Assembly: GCA_019694395.1 (NCBI GenBank)
Contig: JAIBCC010000018.1
Location: 56,727-120,726, forward strand
Direction: 5' to 3'
Length of the DNA stretch: 64,000 nt
Source of the DNA: Pyrinomonadaceae bacterium
GTDB lineage: Bacteria > Acidobacteriota > Blastocatellia > Pyrinomonadales > Pyrinomonadaceae
The notes below the pieces were generated by a model, which saw only the letters and a program-made list of their open reading frames with translations, had not been told where the DNA came from and ran no database searches. Both the position numbers and the translations under genes were made by a program. The stretch's first letter is position 1, and each line of letters begins with the position of its first letter. Shown here piece by piece: positions 25,405 through 34,377 of this stretch.

Positions 25405-26151
25405 TTACAACATTTTTTTGTAAATCATTGATAAACTTTCCAACATCAAATTTTCATCAACGATTTTGACCGTTTTTGAAGTTTCAGCAATTAAATTGAC
25501 CAAGCCGCCGGTTCCAATTATTTTCGGTTTTTCGCCCAGCTCGTCAATCATCCTTTTGACTATCCCGTCAACCAAACCGATGTAGCCGTAATAAACGCCG
25601 GATTGAATTGCCAAAACCGTTGAATTACCAATAACTTTTTCGGGTTTGCGGAGTTCGATTTTAGGGAGTTTTGAGGTTCGCGCGTGCAGGGAATCCGCCA
25701 AAAGATTCATTCCGGCAGTGATGATTCCGCCGATGTATTCATTGTTTGAATTAACGACCTCGATATTGGTTGCCGTTCCGAAATCACAGACAATACAAGG
25801 TTTACCATATTTTTGAACTGCTCCGTAAGCGGCGATTAGCCGATCAATTCCAACGCTTTCGGGCGGATTGTAATTGATTTTAAAGCCGAAATCGAAACTG
25901 TGAGTGACAAAAACTGCGTTTGAATTGAAATGGTTTTCGGCTAATTTGGTGAAAGATTCGTTCAGTTCGGGAACAACCGAAGAAATAATGACGGCTGCAA
26001 AAAATTGGTTTAATTCGCCATTGAGAGATTCAAAAATATCGTCAGCGGTTTTACTGCGAATGGTCGGAATTGTATGGCGTTGAATGAGACTTTCATTTTC
26101 AAAAACGCCGAATTTAGTAGTTGTATTTCCGATGTCAATTGCTAGTATCAT
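25405..26151 (-). CDS. coaX: Type III pantothenate kinase
   Basis: CoaX phosphorylates pantothenate, the first step of coenzyme A synthesis. The 248-residue protein shows the N-terminal phosphate-binding motif MILAIDIGNTTTKFGVF, the central VGIDRLIAAYGA and CDFGTATNIEVV, and GGIITAGMNLLADSLHARTSKLP. Length and motifs fit the family. Its start borders a repeat element that fills the gap to the next gene. Confidence 0.95.
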   Translation of the reverse strand: MILAIDIGNTTTKFGVFENESLIQRHTIPTIRSKTADDIFESLNGELNQFFAAVIISSVVPELNESFTKLAENHFNSNAVFVTHSFDFGFKINYNPPESVGIDRLIAAYGAVQKYGKPCIVCDFGTATNIEVVNSNNEYIGGIITAGMNLLADSLHARTSKLPKIELRKPEKVIGNSTVLAIQSGVYYGYIGLVDGIVKRMIDELGEKPKIIGTGGLVNLIAETSKTVKIVDENLMLESLSMIYKKML

Positions 26152-26160
26152 AAAGTTTAA

Positions 26161-26230
26161 AAGTGAAAAAGTGAAAAAGTAGTTGGAACTTCCTCAACAA
26201 ACTTTTTCACATTTCACGTTCTCACTTTTT
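26161..26230. repeat. Inverted repeat element with period 8, GTGAAAAA / TTTTTCAC
   Basis: The left arm has GTG at 26163 and 26171 within GTGAAAAA words. The right arm has CAC at 26208, 26215 and 26223. The element runs from just outside the coaX start to the stop codon of the next gene. The same word occurs at 55665-55723. Confidence 0.88.
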
Positions 26231-26549
26231 AGCCTTTTAGCGGCAGTCCGTCATAGGCAATTTTCCAACCATTTTTGCGGCTGGTATTCAAACTTTTAGT
26301 AAACCATTCAAGGGCTTTTTCCGCATCGTCATAAAGCTGAACGGCGGGGCGGTCTTCACGCGGGTCTATGCGGCAAATTGCACCGCCTTGACCGGCAGTT
26401 TTCAAACAAAGCAGCGCGATCATATTGTTTTTTGATAAAATTGCCGTTCTGGTTTCAATTTCTTGTTCTTCAATATCCTCAAAATCCTCGAACTCCTCAA
26501 ACATATCTTCGAGTTCGTCCAGATTCTCAAATTCAAAATCGTTGTCCAT
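26229..26549 (-). CDS. Small acidic hypothetical protein
   Basis: The protein has 106 residues. The first 35 are extremely acidic (FENLDELEDMFEEFEDFEDIEEQE) and the rest resembles a compact alpha/beta domain (GGAICRIDPREDRPAVQLYDDAEKALEWFTKSL). I recognise no family. It lies between the kinase and coaX on the same strand and may be cotranscribed with them. Confidence 0.65.
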   Translation of the reverse strand: MDNDFEFENLDELEDMFEEFEDFEDIEEQEIETRTAILSKNNMIALLCLKTAGQGGAICRIDPREDRPAVQLYDDAEKALEWFTKSLNTSRKNGWKIAYDGLPLKG

Positions 26550-26615
26550 AATTTTCCTTGGGATTATATTAACTTGTTAAATGATTTTTGACAATTATTA
26601 AAAGAAATTGCAATT

Positions 26616-29381
26616 TTATAATGCTTCAAATTCTTTTTTCGCTTCGACTAAAGCCGGCATATCTTTATCTGAATTCTTCCAGAGTTCAAAAAACTTTTCG
26701 TATTCGGCTTTATCTTTGGTTGCTCTGGCTTTGGCTAATTGGGCAAGTGGATAAATTGCTGACAGAGGTGCTTCGCCGCGATGGTTAAGAATCTTGTCGA
26801 ATTCTTTAACCGCGTCATTTACCTGGTTGAGTTGTAGATATGCTAAACCGCGCAGATATTGCGGATAAAACTCTGCAGCTTTTTCAAATCTTTCCACGAT
26901 TTCCAATTCTTCAACAGCTTCTTTGGCTTTGCCGTTGTGCAGATCAAGCGAGGCGCGAATCATCGGCAGCCACAGTTCATTGAGCAGAGTATCTTTCGGG
27001 CGTTCGGTTGTTAATTCTTCAATTAAACTCGCAGATTCTTCGCGTTGTCCGGCGACTGCCAATGCCAAAGCTGCCCGTGTCATCACGTTTCGGCTGCGTT
27101 CCAGATTGAATGCTTTATTTGTTTGGGTTTTAAGAACTGTTTTTAGTTGATTCTCATCACCTTTCGGCAACCCTGTTCCATTACTCCAAAAAACGATTCG
27201 CAAGGCTTGGTGGACAGCAAATAAAGCAGCTAGCTCAGGAGCGTTACTGCGGCTTGCCAGATCAACCGCTTTTCTCGAAAAATCTTGAGCTATGCGCCAT
27301 TTCCCTTGAAAAGCTGCCGTTCCGGTTTGCAGATCAAGTGCCAAATATTCATCGTTTCGCCCGGCAAACCATTTTATATTTTCAGCCATGATCGCCGTAT
27401 CGTTTTCGATAAAAGCAACCATATACGGAAATATATGGAAAAGGTCACCATCTATTTTTTTTTCAAAAACCTGACGACAAATTTCCTTAACTTCTTCAAA
27501 ACGTCCAAGCGGTAAAAGCGATTCTGCCAGATTGGAATAAAGGGCGGCAGTATTAAAATCGGTGGAACTCAATCTTTCCGTGCAAATCTTCACTGCCTTC
27601 TCAAATTGTCCCAGTCGCATATAACAATCTGAGAGATTGGTAAATGGTGAATCTGTTTGCAAATAAGTCTTGCGCCATACTTCGAGTGTCGAGATAGCTT
27701 TGTCCATCTCTCCGGTCACATATTTATAATAGAAATAACTGATTCGCAGTTTCTCGGATTCACCAACAGAGTCTTTTAAGTCAAAGGCTTTGGTCGCCAT
27801 TTCGGATGCCAATTTCCATTGATTTGTATTGGCGTAAACTACGGCTAAACCCGTATAAACAATTGCAAAATCAGGATCAAATTCCAAAGCTTTGTGAAAA
27901 AACGGAATCCCCTCCAATGGTCTGCCCCTCGTCTGTTCTTCTTGCCCAAAACAATAGAATTTCAAGGCTTCAAATGAGGAAGTTGTCGTATCAAACGGAA
28001 TGTCGTATTTTTGGATTGAACTCAGACTTTCGCCCAACTTTTCTCTGATTCCGGTAGCTGCCCGGCTCAATGCCGCTAAGATTTCTTCTTTAGAGTTTGC
28101 CTGTTCATACTCGCGTCCGAGACTTTCTCCATTGCGCGAAACTGCTTCCAAAGTGAGAAAGTAAACCGAACCGAGATTTGAGATACTGCCGATGAGATAG
28201 GCTTTCAGACTAAGCCGCAGACAAATTTCTTCCGCCATTTCTCTGGTAATTTGAGCATTCGGTTCTCGTCTCATCTGGCGCAAGGCTTGAGTCACTTTTA
28301 TATTCGGCACAATGTCGAGAAAAGGGGATTGACCAAGAGAAAAAGTCAAAGCTGTTTTCAAAGTATGATCGAAGATCGAATCACCGGTCGTATTTTCAAA
28401 GTCAATCAAAAGCAGAGAATCTTTCGTTCCGCCGCCCGAACTGGTCGAAACTTTAGGAATGCTTGTTTCGCTCTCTTTTTTATTCGGAACTGCCGTTCTT
28501 TCCAAAATCAATTCCTGATGCAGCTCATCACGCAGTTCCTTTAAATCATTAAGCAAATCTTTGGTTGAGTGATACCTTTGATCGCGTTTTTTCTTGAGCG
28601 TTTTGTGAACGATGCGAATCAATTCTTTCGGCAGATGCGGCGCAAAAGATTGAAGCGGAGGCGGTTCATTGTTAATGATGTTGGTAATTACATCCATCAT
28701 TGTTTCGCCTTTGAAAGGAACTTGTCCCGCCAAAATTTCATACATCATCACGCCGAAACTGAAAATATCGCTTCGTGCATCAACTGCTTTGCCACGAGCC
28801 TGTTCGGGTGACATATATGAAGCCGTTCCCATTACTACGCCCGGATTTGTTTTGACTAATTTTCTGGTCGAATCATCTGCTTCGGCAGAACTTTTTCCAT
28901 TAGGTTCCGAGAGTTTTGCCAAACCGAAATCCAGAACTTTAACGTAACCATCGGGACGAATCATCACATTTTCGGGTTTGATGTCACGATGAATGATTCC
29001 GGCTTGATGAGCGGCGGAAAGGGCTTCGGCGGTTTGGATGGAGATCGAAAGAGTTTCTTCAAACGAAAGACGTTTTTTCATACGCTCGCGCAAGGTGTTT
29101 CCATCAATAAATTCGGTCGCAATGAAATGTTTGTCTTCAAACACGCCAATGTCAAAAACAGTGATGATATTTGGATGATTGAGGGCAGAGGCGGTTTTTG
29201 CTTCCTGAATAAAACGGTTCAAACCGTCAGCATTCAGCGAAATTCTTTCCGGTAAAATCTTTAAGGCAATTTTGCGGTCGAGTCTGGTGTCATTAGCCAA
29301 ATAGACTTCGCCCATCCCTCCTGCGCCAAGTTGAGAAATAATTTTGAAATGACCAAATTTAAAATTGGGGGTTAAAGTCAT
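26616..29381 (-). CDS. Ser/Thr protein kinase with TPR-rich C-terminal half
   Basis: The protein has 921 residues. A Hanks-type kinase domain covers about 10-275: glycine loop LGAGGMGEVYLA, VAIK-type lysine in KIALKIL, HRDIKPENVMI, DFGLAKL, and MGTASYMSPEQARG. The remainder holds helical repeats resembling TPRs (for example AIVYTGLAVVYANTNQWKLASEMATKA). No transmembrane helix is obvious. Such kinase-TPR fusions are common in Acidobacteriota. Targets are unknown. An 18-bp perfect palindrome lies about 90 bases upstream. Confidence 0.92.
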   Translation of the reverse strand: MTLTPNFKFGHFKIISQLGAGGMGEVYLANDTRLDRKIALKILPERISLNADGLNRFIQEAKTASALNHPNIITVFDIGVFEDKHFIATEFIDGNTLRERMKKRLSFEETLSISIQTAEALSAAHQAGIIHRDIKPENVMIRPDGYVKVLDFGLAKLSEPNGKSSAEADDSTRKLVKTNPGVVMGTASYMSPEQARGKAVDARSDIFSFGVMMYEILAGQVPFKGETMMDVITNIINNEPPPLQSFAPHLPKELIRIVHKTLKKKRDQRYHSTKDLLNDLKELRDELHQELILERTAVPNKKESETSIPKVSTSSGGGTKDSLLLIDFENTTGDSIFDHTLKTALTFSLGQSPFLDIVPNIKVTQALRQMRREPNAQITREMAEEICLRLSLKAYLIGSISNLGSVYFLTLEAVSRNGESLGREYEQANSKEEILAALSRAATGIREKLGESLSSIQKYDIPFDTTTSSFEALKFYCFGQEEQTRGRPLEGIPFFHKALEFDPDFAIVYTGLAVVYANTNQWKLASEMATKAFDLKDSVGESEKLRISYFYYKYVTGEMDKAISTLEVWRKTYLQTDSPFTNLSDCYMRLGQFEKAVKICTERLSSTDFNTAALYSNLAESLLPLGRFEEVKEICRQVFEKKIDGDLFHIFPYMVAFIENDTAIMAENIKWFAGRNDEYLALDLQTGTAAFQGKWRIAQDFSRKAVDLASRSNAPELAALFAVHQALRIVFWSNGTGLPKGDENQLKTVLKTQTNKAFNLERSRNVMTRAALALAVAGQREESASLIEELTTERPKDTLLNELWLPMIRASLDLHNGKAKEAVEELEIVERFEKAAEFYPQYLRGLAYLQLNQVNDAVKEFDKILNHRGEAPLSAIYPLAQLAKARATKDKAEYEKFFELWKNSDKDMPALVEAKKEFEAL

Positions 29382-29471
29382 GAAATCAGGCTATAGTTAT
29401 TAAGTTTACAGTTGAAACAACTATTAAAGAATAATAGAAAACCGCAAATTTTGGAACACCCTGACCGCAAA

Positions 29472-29489
29472 ATAGGTAGTTCTACCTAT
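29472..29489. promoter_or_regulatory. Perfect 18-bp palindrome upstream of kinase gene
   Basis: ATAGGTAG-TT-CTACCTAT is a perfect inverted repeat in the 272-base gap between the kinase start and the vanW stop. It may bind a dimeric regulator. A shorter relative, AGGTA-GTTAA-TACCT, lies at 39607-39621 in the ilv leader. The rest of the gap shows nothing I can identify. Confidence 0.55.
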
Positions 29490-29653
29490 ATGAAAAAAGA
29501 GATCGTTTCTAAAATAAATTTTTGTGAATCCGGCTACTTTTTTGTGAAATGTTTCTCTATTACCGAAGTGAACACTTTCAGTAAAAAAAAACGTAAAATT
29601 AAGAAATATAAAAACTAAACCTTGAGGAGCTTGAAATTGAAATAATCAATTTT

Positions 29654-30469
29654 TTATTCACAAACGATACAATCTACATTTAATTCATATTTAACTTCGG
29701 CGAAATTTTTAACCAGCAATTCTTCATTTAATTTGTTGCCGGTCTTTCTGTCAATAATTTCGCGCCAGATTTCGTTTTCCCGATAATTTTTGCCGTCCTT
29801 TTGCACAAAACGATGATTTTTTTCAAAAACGTGGTAGCTGTGCGGAGTTTCTTTTTCCGAAAAAATAGCACCTTTTAAATGATTTTCGGCAACCCGAACT
29901 TTGATTTGAAAAGTTAGATCAGTCGGGTTGTGAAAACGCAAATCAATGTAGTTGTAAAAAACACCCGCGCCGCTTCCAAACGGCAAGGTTCGATTTTCGT
30001 CAGGAAAAGGATCAAAACTGTGATGATGTCTTTCGACGACTTCGAGCGGAGTATGTAAACTCATCCAATACAATAAATTAGCGAGTTGACACAGTCCGCC
30101 GCCGACTCCGCGCACAACTTCGCCGCGTGAAAGCTGCATTCCTTCCAAATAGCCTTTTTCAGCCGTTGCCTCGCCCAATTGCCGCCAAAATGAAAAGGTT
30201 TGCTTCGGTTTTATCAGAATTCCGTCAATCGTTGGACAGGCGATTTTGAGGTTTTGGATTTTATTTTCTTGTAATTGCGGATCGGAATTTCCAAGTTTTC
30301 GGCGCAAAAGACTTTGATGACGTTTGCAGGTAAACGGAAGGTTTTCGGCAATTTGTTCCGAAGCAAATTTTGTTTGTTTCGATAAATCAACCATTTGCCG
30401 AAACAAACGCTTTTGCTTGATTCGTGTTTTGTAAAAAATCGGATGAATTTCTGAAAGTCTTTTCCGCAT
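29654..30469 (-). CDS. VanW family protein
   Basis: The 271-residue protein carries the VanW core: PKQTFSFWRQLGEATAEKGYLEGMQLSRGEVVRGVGGGLCQLANLLYWMSLHTPLEVVERHHHSFDPFPD, as separate conserved pieces. VanW was named from vancomycin resistance clusters, but most members lie outside them and their role is unknown. No other van genes are present, so I do not infer resistance. I place the start at 30469, since the longer frame would include a CGCAAAG repeat. Confidence 0.85.
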   Translation of the reverse strand: MRKRLSEIHPIFYKTRIKQKRLFRQMVDLSKQTKFASEQIAENLPFTCKRHQSLLRRKLGNSDPQLQENKIQNLKIACPTIDGILIKPKQTFSFWRQLGEATAEKGYLEGMQLSRGEVVRGVGGGLCQLANLLYWMSLHTPLEVVERHHHSFDPFPDENRTLPFGSGAGVFYNYIDLRFHNPTDLTFQIKVRVAENHLKGAIFSEKETPHSYHVFEKNHRFVQKDGKNYRENEIWREIIDRKTGNKLNEELLVKNFAEVKYELNVDCIVCE

Positions 30470-30484
30470 AAAAAAATAATTTAA

Positions 30485-30507
30485 CGCAAAGGCGCAAAGT
30501 CGCAAAG
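30485..30507. repeat. CGCAAAG repeat, three copies, period 8
   Basis: CGCAAAG occurs at 30485, 30493 and 30501, just upstream of vanW. The word is the one used in the inverted element at 12266-12360. Only one arm is present. Confidence 0.85.
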
Positions 30508-30524
30508 GTTAAGAAATGCTTTTA

Positions 30525-30553
30525 TTTTTACCTTTTTACTTTTTACTTTTTAC
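30525..30553. repeat. TTTTTAC heptad repeat across the birA stop codon
   Basis: TAC occurs at 30529, 30537, 30544 and 30551 in TTTTTAC heptads. On the minus strand these are GTAAAAA units that encode the last residues of BirA and its stop. The same word appears at 61353-61380. Confidence 0.85.
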
Positions 30554-31285
30554 TTGGCGAACCTGTTCAACTTCGCCTGTATGAATAATTCGTAGTTCGC
30601 CCGTTTCCAATTCCAAACGTAATGCGCCGTTTTCTTCGATTCCGCGTGTTGTGCCGTAAATCGTTTCATTTTCTAACATAATCCGCACAACTTTGCCAAA
30701 TGCGTAGCTTGAACGCTGTGACCATTCGGCGCGGATTTTGGCGGCATCTTCATACAATAAATCGCAGTATTTTTCAAAAAAAGAGGTCAGGACGGGCAAA
30801 AAAGTTTCGACATTTGGATCTGCGCCGGTTTCTTTTTCAATTGAGGTCGCTGTTTCTGCCAATTCCGGCGGAAAATTTGAGGATTTCAGATTGATTCCGA
30901 TGCCGACAATGACTGCTAAACCTTTTTCAGTTTCGACGGTTTCCGCCAAAATCCCGCAAATCTTTTTTCCATCAACGTGAATGTCGTTCACCCATTTGAT
31001 GTCGCATTCGATTTTGAAAGCACTTTCGATCGCTTGATGAACCGCAACCGCAGTCATTAGAGTAATTAATGGCAAAAGACGAATTTCGATTTTCGGACGC
31101 AAAACTAAACTGAAATATAATCCGGCATCTTTTTCCGAAACCCAGGTTCGCCCGTGCCGTCCGCGTCCCGCGATTTGTTCGCGCGCAACGATGCACAAAC
31201 CTTCTTCCGCGCCGCGTTTGGCTTGGTTGATGGCTTCGGTGTTGGTTGAATCAATCGAATCGTATCGAAGTAATGTAAAACGCAT
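30536..31285 (-). CDS. birA: Biotin--[acetyl-CoA-carboxylase] ligase
   Basis: BirA activates biotin to biotinyl-AMP and attaches it to the carboxylase carrier protein. The 249-residue protein shows the ligase motif GRGRHGRTWVS and KWVNDIHVDGKKICGILAET. There is no N-terminal helix-turn-helix, so it is the enzyme-only type. The start at 31285 begins MRFTLLRYDSIDSTN, the usual N-terminus. The last residues are encoded by GTAAAAA heptads. Confidence 0.93.
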   Translation of the reverse strand: MRFTLLRYDSIDSTNTEAINQAKRGAEEGLCIVAREQIAGRGRHGRTWVSEKDAGLYFSLVLRPKIEIRLLPLITLMTAVAVHQAIESAFKIECDIKWVNDIHVDGKKICGILAETVETEKGLAVIVGIGINLKSSNFPPELAETATSIEKETGADPNVETFLPVLTSFFEKYCDLLYEDAAKIRAEWSQRSSYAFGKVVRIMLENETIYGTTRGIEENGALRLELETGELRIIHTGEVEQVRQVKSKK

Positions 31286-31381
31286 AAATTCAGGGAAAAT
31301 GACCCATTTCCGAATAATTTCTCGTTTGAGAAGTTGGAGATGTTTTTTTGAGTTTAAATTTAAATGATTAATGAAACAACA

Positions 31382-32701
31382 ATGAAACAAAAACTGTTCA
31401 AACTTTTAATGATGACAACAATAATTTTGACAGGATCAACTTTTATTCCGGCGCAGGATAAAACCGAATTTGTCAAAAAATTGGTTGGATTAACCGAATC
31501 TTCGCATCCGTCCATACTTGAAAAAATGATGACGGAAAATTCTGTTGATACCAAAAAATATGAAGCTGAAGAAAGGCGCGATTATGCCGGATTTGTTTCC
31601 GATGCGCTCAACCAAAATAATCAGTTAAACACTGAGCAAAAGGCGTTTGCCCGAAAGAATCTGGAAAAATTAGTTGATCGTGCGGCATTTGAAATTTTGG
31701 TGATCCAGGACAGAAATATCAACAGCATAAAATGGCTGGATGAAAGTCTAAACCAAAATTATTCGGCTAAATTTACTGTGACGGAATTGAACAGTTTGAT
31801 AGAGTATTTCGGCAAAGATGAGGGGAAAAATACTTTGAATTACATTGCGACTTCGCCCGAAAGACAGAAAAGCGGTGAGCCGAATTATTCGCGGGAAGAA
31901 TTTTTGGCATATAACGATTTTGTCATTAAAACTCCTTTAGGCGGCAAATTTTTCAAAATTTTCGTCACCGATGTTCAGGCAGATTTGACCGCAAAATTTC
32001 TGGCTGGAAACAAACAAATGCGAGCGGAAATGAATAAATTTTATGAAAATGTTTCCCTCAATCAACTTATCAACCAATTTGTAACCGAAAATTCCGAGCC
32101 GACCAAAACCGACAAGTCGAAAATGGTCAATGAGTTAGTCGAAACAGTCATTCGTCTGAATAATAAACGTCGAGGGGACTTTGATTCAAAACATGGAAAA
32201 AAGTTCGATGACACGGTTCTCAGAGCAAATAATGCCGAGATTTTTAATGAAGCCCTCAAAGAAAATAAAAGTTTGAACGCCGACCAAATGGCATTTGCCA
32301 AAGCAAATTACGATAAATTGCACGACATTTTAGAGGCAAAGAAAGACGCTCTTGCGAAAAAAATAATAACTGATGACGTTTGGGAGAAAGATGATTTAAC
32401 TATGTTATTTACCAACTATTTAAGCATTGATGAAATAAAAAATATCTCTGCTTTTCTGCAAACCTCAGGCGGAACGGATTTAATGATGAATAAAAAAGGA
32501 AATCCCGAATCTGACAATTTTTCCGCCACAATCACGGGGAGCAGATTTTTGATGATTCTCAACAAAGAGGTGCTGAAACTTTTTAATTTAAAGATGAACG
32601 AGGCAATAGATAAATATACGGAGGCGACTTTCAAAATTACTGTGCCAACGGAAATTAACAAAATGATCAACGAATTTGTCGCATCTAATTACAAAAAATA
32701 G
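31382..32701 (+). CDS. Exported helical protein with duplicated DUF2059-like region
   Basis: The protein has 439 residues with a signal peptide (MKQKLFKLLMMTTIILTGSTFIPAQ). The section SAKFTVTELNSLIEYFGKDEG followed by TPLGGKF resembles DUF2059. A second similar block near the C-terminus (DLTMLFTNYLSIDEIKNISAFLQTSGG) suggests internal duplication; each half also has an LNxxQxAFAxxNxxKL segment. Function is unknown. It is followed by two more exported proteins on the same strand. Confidence 0.7.
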   Translation: MKQKLFKLLMMTTIILTGSTFIPAQDKTEFVKKLVGLTESSHPSILEKMMTENSVDTKKYEAEERRDYAGFVSDALNQNNQLNTEQKAFARKNLEKLVDRAAFEILVIQDRNINSIKWLDESLNQNYSAKFTVTELNSLIEYFGKDEGKNTLNYIATSPERQKSGEPNYSREEFLAYNDFVIKTPLGGKFFKIFVTDVQADLTAKFLAGNKQMRAEMNKFYENVSLNQLINQFVTENSEPTKTDKSKMVNELVETVIRLNNKRRGDFDSKHGKKFDDTVLRANNAEIFNEALKENKSLNADQMAFAKANYDKLHDILEAKKDALAKKIITDDVWEKDDLTMLFTNYLSIDEIKNISAFLQTSGGTDLMMNKKGNPESDNFSATITGSRFLMILNKEVLKLFNLKMNEAIDKYTEATFKITVPTEINKMINEFVASNYKK

Positions 32702-32713
32702 GAGATTCTGGAA

Positions 32714-33145
32714 ATGAAAAAAATTGTATTTATTTTATCAATATTGGTTTTATTGGCGGCTACTGAAAAATCCTTTGCCTGTAGTTGTATGCTAAACACA
32801 AAACCGCTCAAAACTCAGGTCAAAGAGGCTTTTGATAGTTCAGGCGCAGTTTTTTCGGGCGAAGTTCTTGAAATTACTTCCAAAGACGAGTTTGCCGTAA
32901 ATATCAAAATAAAAGTTGCAAAATCCTGGAAAGGAAATCTTTCCAAAGAAATAATTATGACCACTGCCAAAGACAGCTCAATGTGCGGTTACGGTTTTCA
33001 GGTTGGTCAAAAATATTTGGTCTATGCTTATGGAAAAATGGAGGGTTTATCAACCAACATTTGTTCCCGCACGACCGCAGCCGGTAATAATCCAGACATT
33101 AAATATTTGGATAAATTGAAAAAAGTAAAAAATAAAAAATCCTAA
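32714..33145 (+). CDS. Exported NTR/TIMP-like protein
   Basis: The 143-residue protein has a signal peptide ending in FACSC, so the mature chain would begin with or next to a Cys-x-Cys. The domain that follows (FSGEVLEITSKDEFAVNIKIKVAKSWKG) and the later MCGYGFQVGQKYLVYAYG and ICSRT resemble the netrin-like fold of tissue inhibitor of metalloproteinase proteins. A longer relative is encoded at 61396-62163. The function in bacteria is not known. It lies 12 bases after the preceding gene. Confidence 0.7.
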   Translation: MKKIVFILSILVLLAATEKSFACSCMLNTKPLKTQVKEAFDSSGAVFSGEVLEITSKDEFAVNIKIKVAKSWKGNLSKEIIMTTAKDSSMCGYGFQVGQKYLVYAYGKMEGLSTNICSRTTAAGNNPDIKYLDKLKKVKNKKS

Positions 33146-33160
33146 AAAAAGAATAAGGTG

Positions 33161-33216
33161 ATCCAAGAAAATAAAAATTTGAAAAATAATTTCTGGATTT
33201 AAAATATTTTTTTTAA
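33161..33216 (+). terminator. Possible intrinsic terminator
   Basis: ATCCAAGAAA (33161-33170) can pair with TTTCTGGAT (33190-33198) with one bulge, and an AT-rich stretch with eight T residues follows shortly after. The stem is weak. Confidence 0.4.
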
Positions 33217-33296
33217 TATGTTGACCCTAATTTCTGAATTTTCTCGTTTTTGTAAATGAAAGCAAAAATCTAAAAATTTTCAGGAGACTTTTTTTT

Positions 33297-33761
33297 ATGA
33301 AAACAAGAATCAAAATAATCATTTTTTTATCACTTTTAGCCTTGACCGCGATGGGCTGCAGCGTCAGTTTTACTACTGCCAAAATTGACAGTTTAAATTT
33401 CGGCAAAAATGATAAAGCTAATCCTCCGACCACCAGTTTTAATGTCGGTGAACAAGTATTTGTCATCGCCAATGTAACGGGCGCAATGGGAAAAAACAAA
33501 CTTAAGATCAAAATGACACCAACCGGCGGTTCGGCTGTCGAAAAAGATGTTGATTTTGAAGGCAGTAAACCAATTACTTATTCTTTTACCCCTTCTTCCC
33601 CGGTAGAAATTAAGTTTGATGTTTCTTTATTAGACGATTCAGGAAAAGAAGTTGATAAAAAATCAGGAACCATCACCGTCAAAGGTAGTGCACCTGCTCC
33701 AACTGATGCTAAAAAAGACGAAGATTCAGATCACAGTTCTGATGATAAATCTCACGATTAG
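33297..33761 (+). CDS. Predicted lipoprotein, unknown function
   Basis: The 154-residue protein has a lipoprotein signal with lipobox LTAMGC, so Cys21 would be lipidated. The mature part looks like one immunoglobulin-like beta domain (TTSFNVGEQVFVIANVTGA). It ends in a charged tail rich in Asp, Lys, Ser and His (KKDEDSDHSSDDKSHD). An AGGAG site precedes the start, and a tetraloop terminator follows the gene. Confidence 0.75.
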   Translation: MKTRIKIIIFLSLLALTAMGCSVSFTTAKIDSLNFGKNDKANPPTTSFNVGEQVFVIANVTGAMGKNKLKIKMTPTGGSAVEKDVDFEGSKPITYSFTPSSPVEIKFDVSLLDDSGKEVDKKSGTITVKGSAPAPTDAKKDEDSDHSSDDKSHD

Positions 33762-33790
33762 TTAAAGGGAGTAGTTTAAACCGATTTATT

Positions 33791-33827
33791 GAGTCCGTGG
33801 TCGAAAGACTTCGGACTTTTTATTTTT
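33791..33827 (+). terminator. Intrinsic terminator with GAAA tetraloop
   Basis: GAGTCCG (33791-33797) pairs with CGGACTT (33812-33818). An inner GTC-GAAA-GAC hairpin caps the stem, and a T-rich tail follows. It closes the lipoprotein gene. Confidence 0.75.
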
Positions 33828-33846
33828 TTAGCTACAATTATTTTCA

Positions 33847-34371
33847 ATGAAAACCGAAACAATAACTTTGCAGCCCGTTCCAAATTTTTCGCCCGAAATC
33901 GGTTTATTTTTGGCAAGTCTCTACAAAATTCGTGAAGCGTGGAAAGTAGCTGTCAAAGATTTATCAAAAACTGAACTAGCCGCCAAAATTTTACCCGATG
34001 TGCAGCCGATCGGCACGATAATTATTCACATTGCCGAAGTCGAATATTTTTGGATACAGCAAATTGTCGAAGGTAAAGAATTGACCGCAGAAATCGTCAA
34101 TCTTTTGCATCACGATCTATGGTTCAGGGATTTTGCGGCAGAAGATTTGGATATTGATTATTGCCTCGAAGTGGTTGAAAAAATTCACCAAATGACGCTC
34201 GAAACATTGGCAAAATTTACCGATGCAGACCTCAAAAGAACTTTTGTTCGGATGCTCCAAGACCGCGAAACCCATTATTCTCTACGCTGGATTTTCGTGC
34301 ATTTGCTCGAACACGACGCAGAGCATAAAGGGCAAATATTGATGATTAAGAGGTTGTTGAGAAAGAATTAA
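33847..34371 (+). CDS. DinB/YfiT-like metal-dependent protein
   Basis: The 174-residue four-helix protein has the DinB pattern: PIGTIIIHIAEVEYFW with the first metal-binding His, and HLLEHDAEHKGQI with further His residues near the C-terminus. DinB/DUF664 proteins bind a divalent metal and act as thiol-dependent transferases or hydrolases in characterised cases. The specific role here is unknown. Confidence 0.85.
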   Translation: MKTETITLQPVPNFSPEIGLFLASLYKIREAWKVAVKDLSKTELAAKILPDVQPIGTIIIHIAEVEYFWIQQIVEGKELTAEIVNLLHHDLWFRDFAAEDLDIDYCLEVVEKIHQMTLETLAKFTDADLKRTFVRMLQDRETHYSLRWIFVHLLEHDAEHKGQILMIKRLLRKN

Positions 34372-34377
34372 ATTAAA

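Noticed and set aside
29654..30469. Vancomycin resistance from the VanW protein
   Set aside because: VanW is widespread outside resistance clusters, and no vanA/B/H/X/R/S genes are present.
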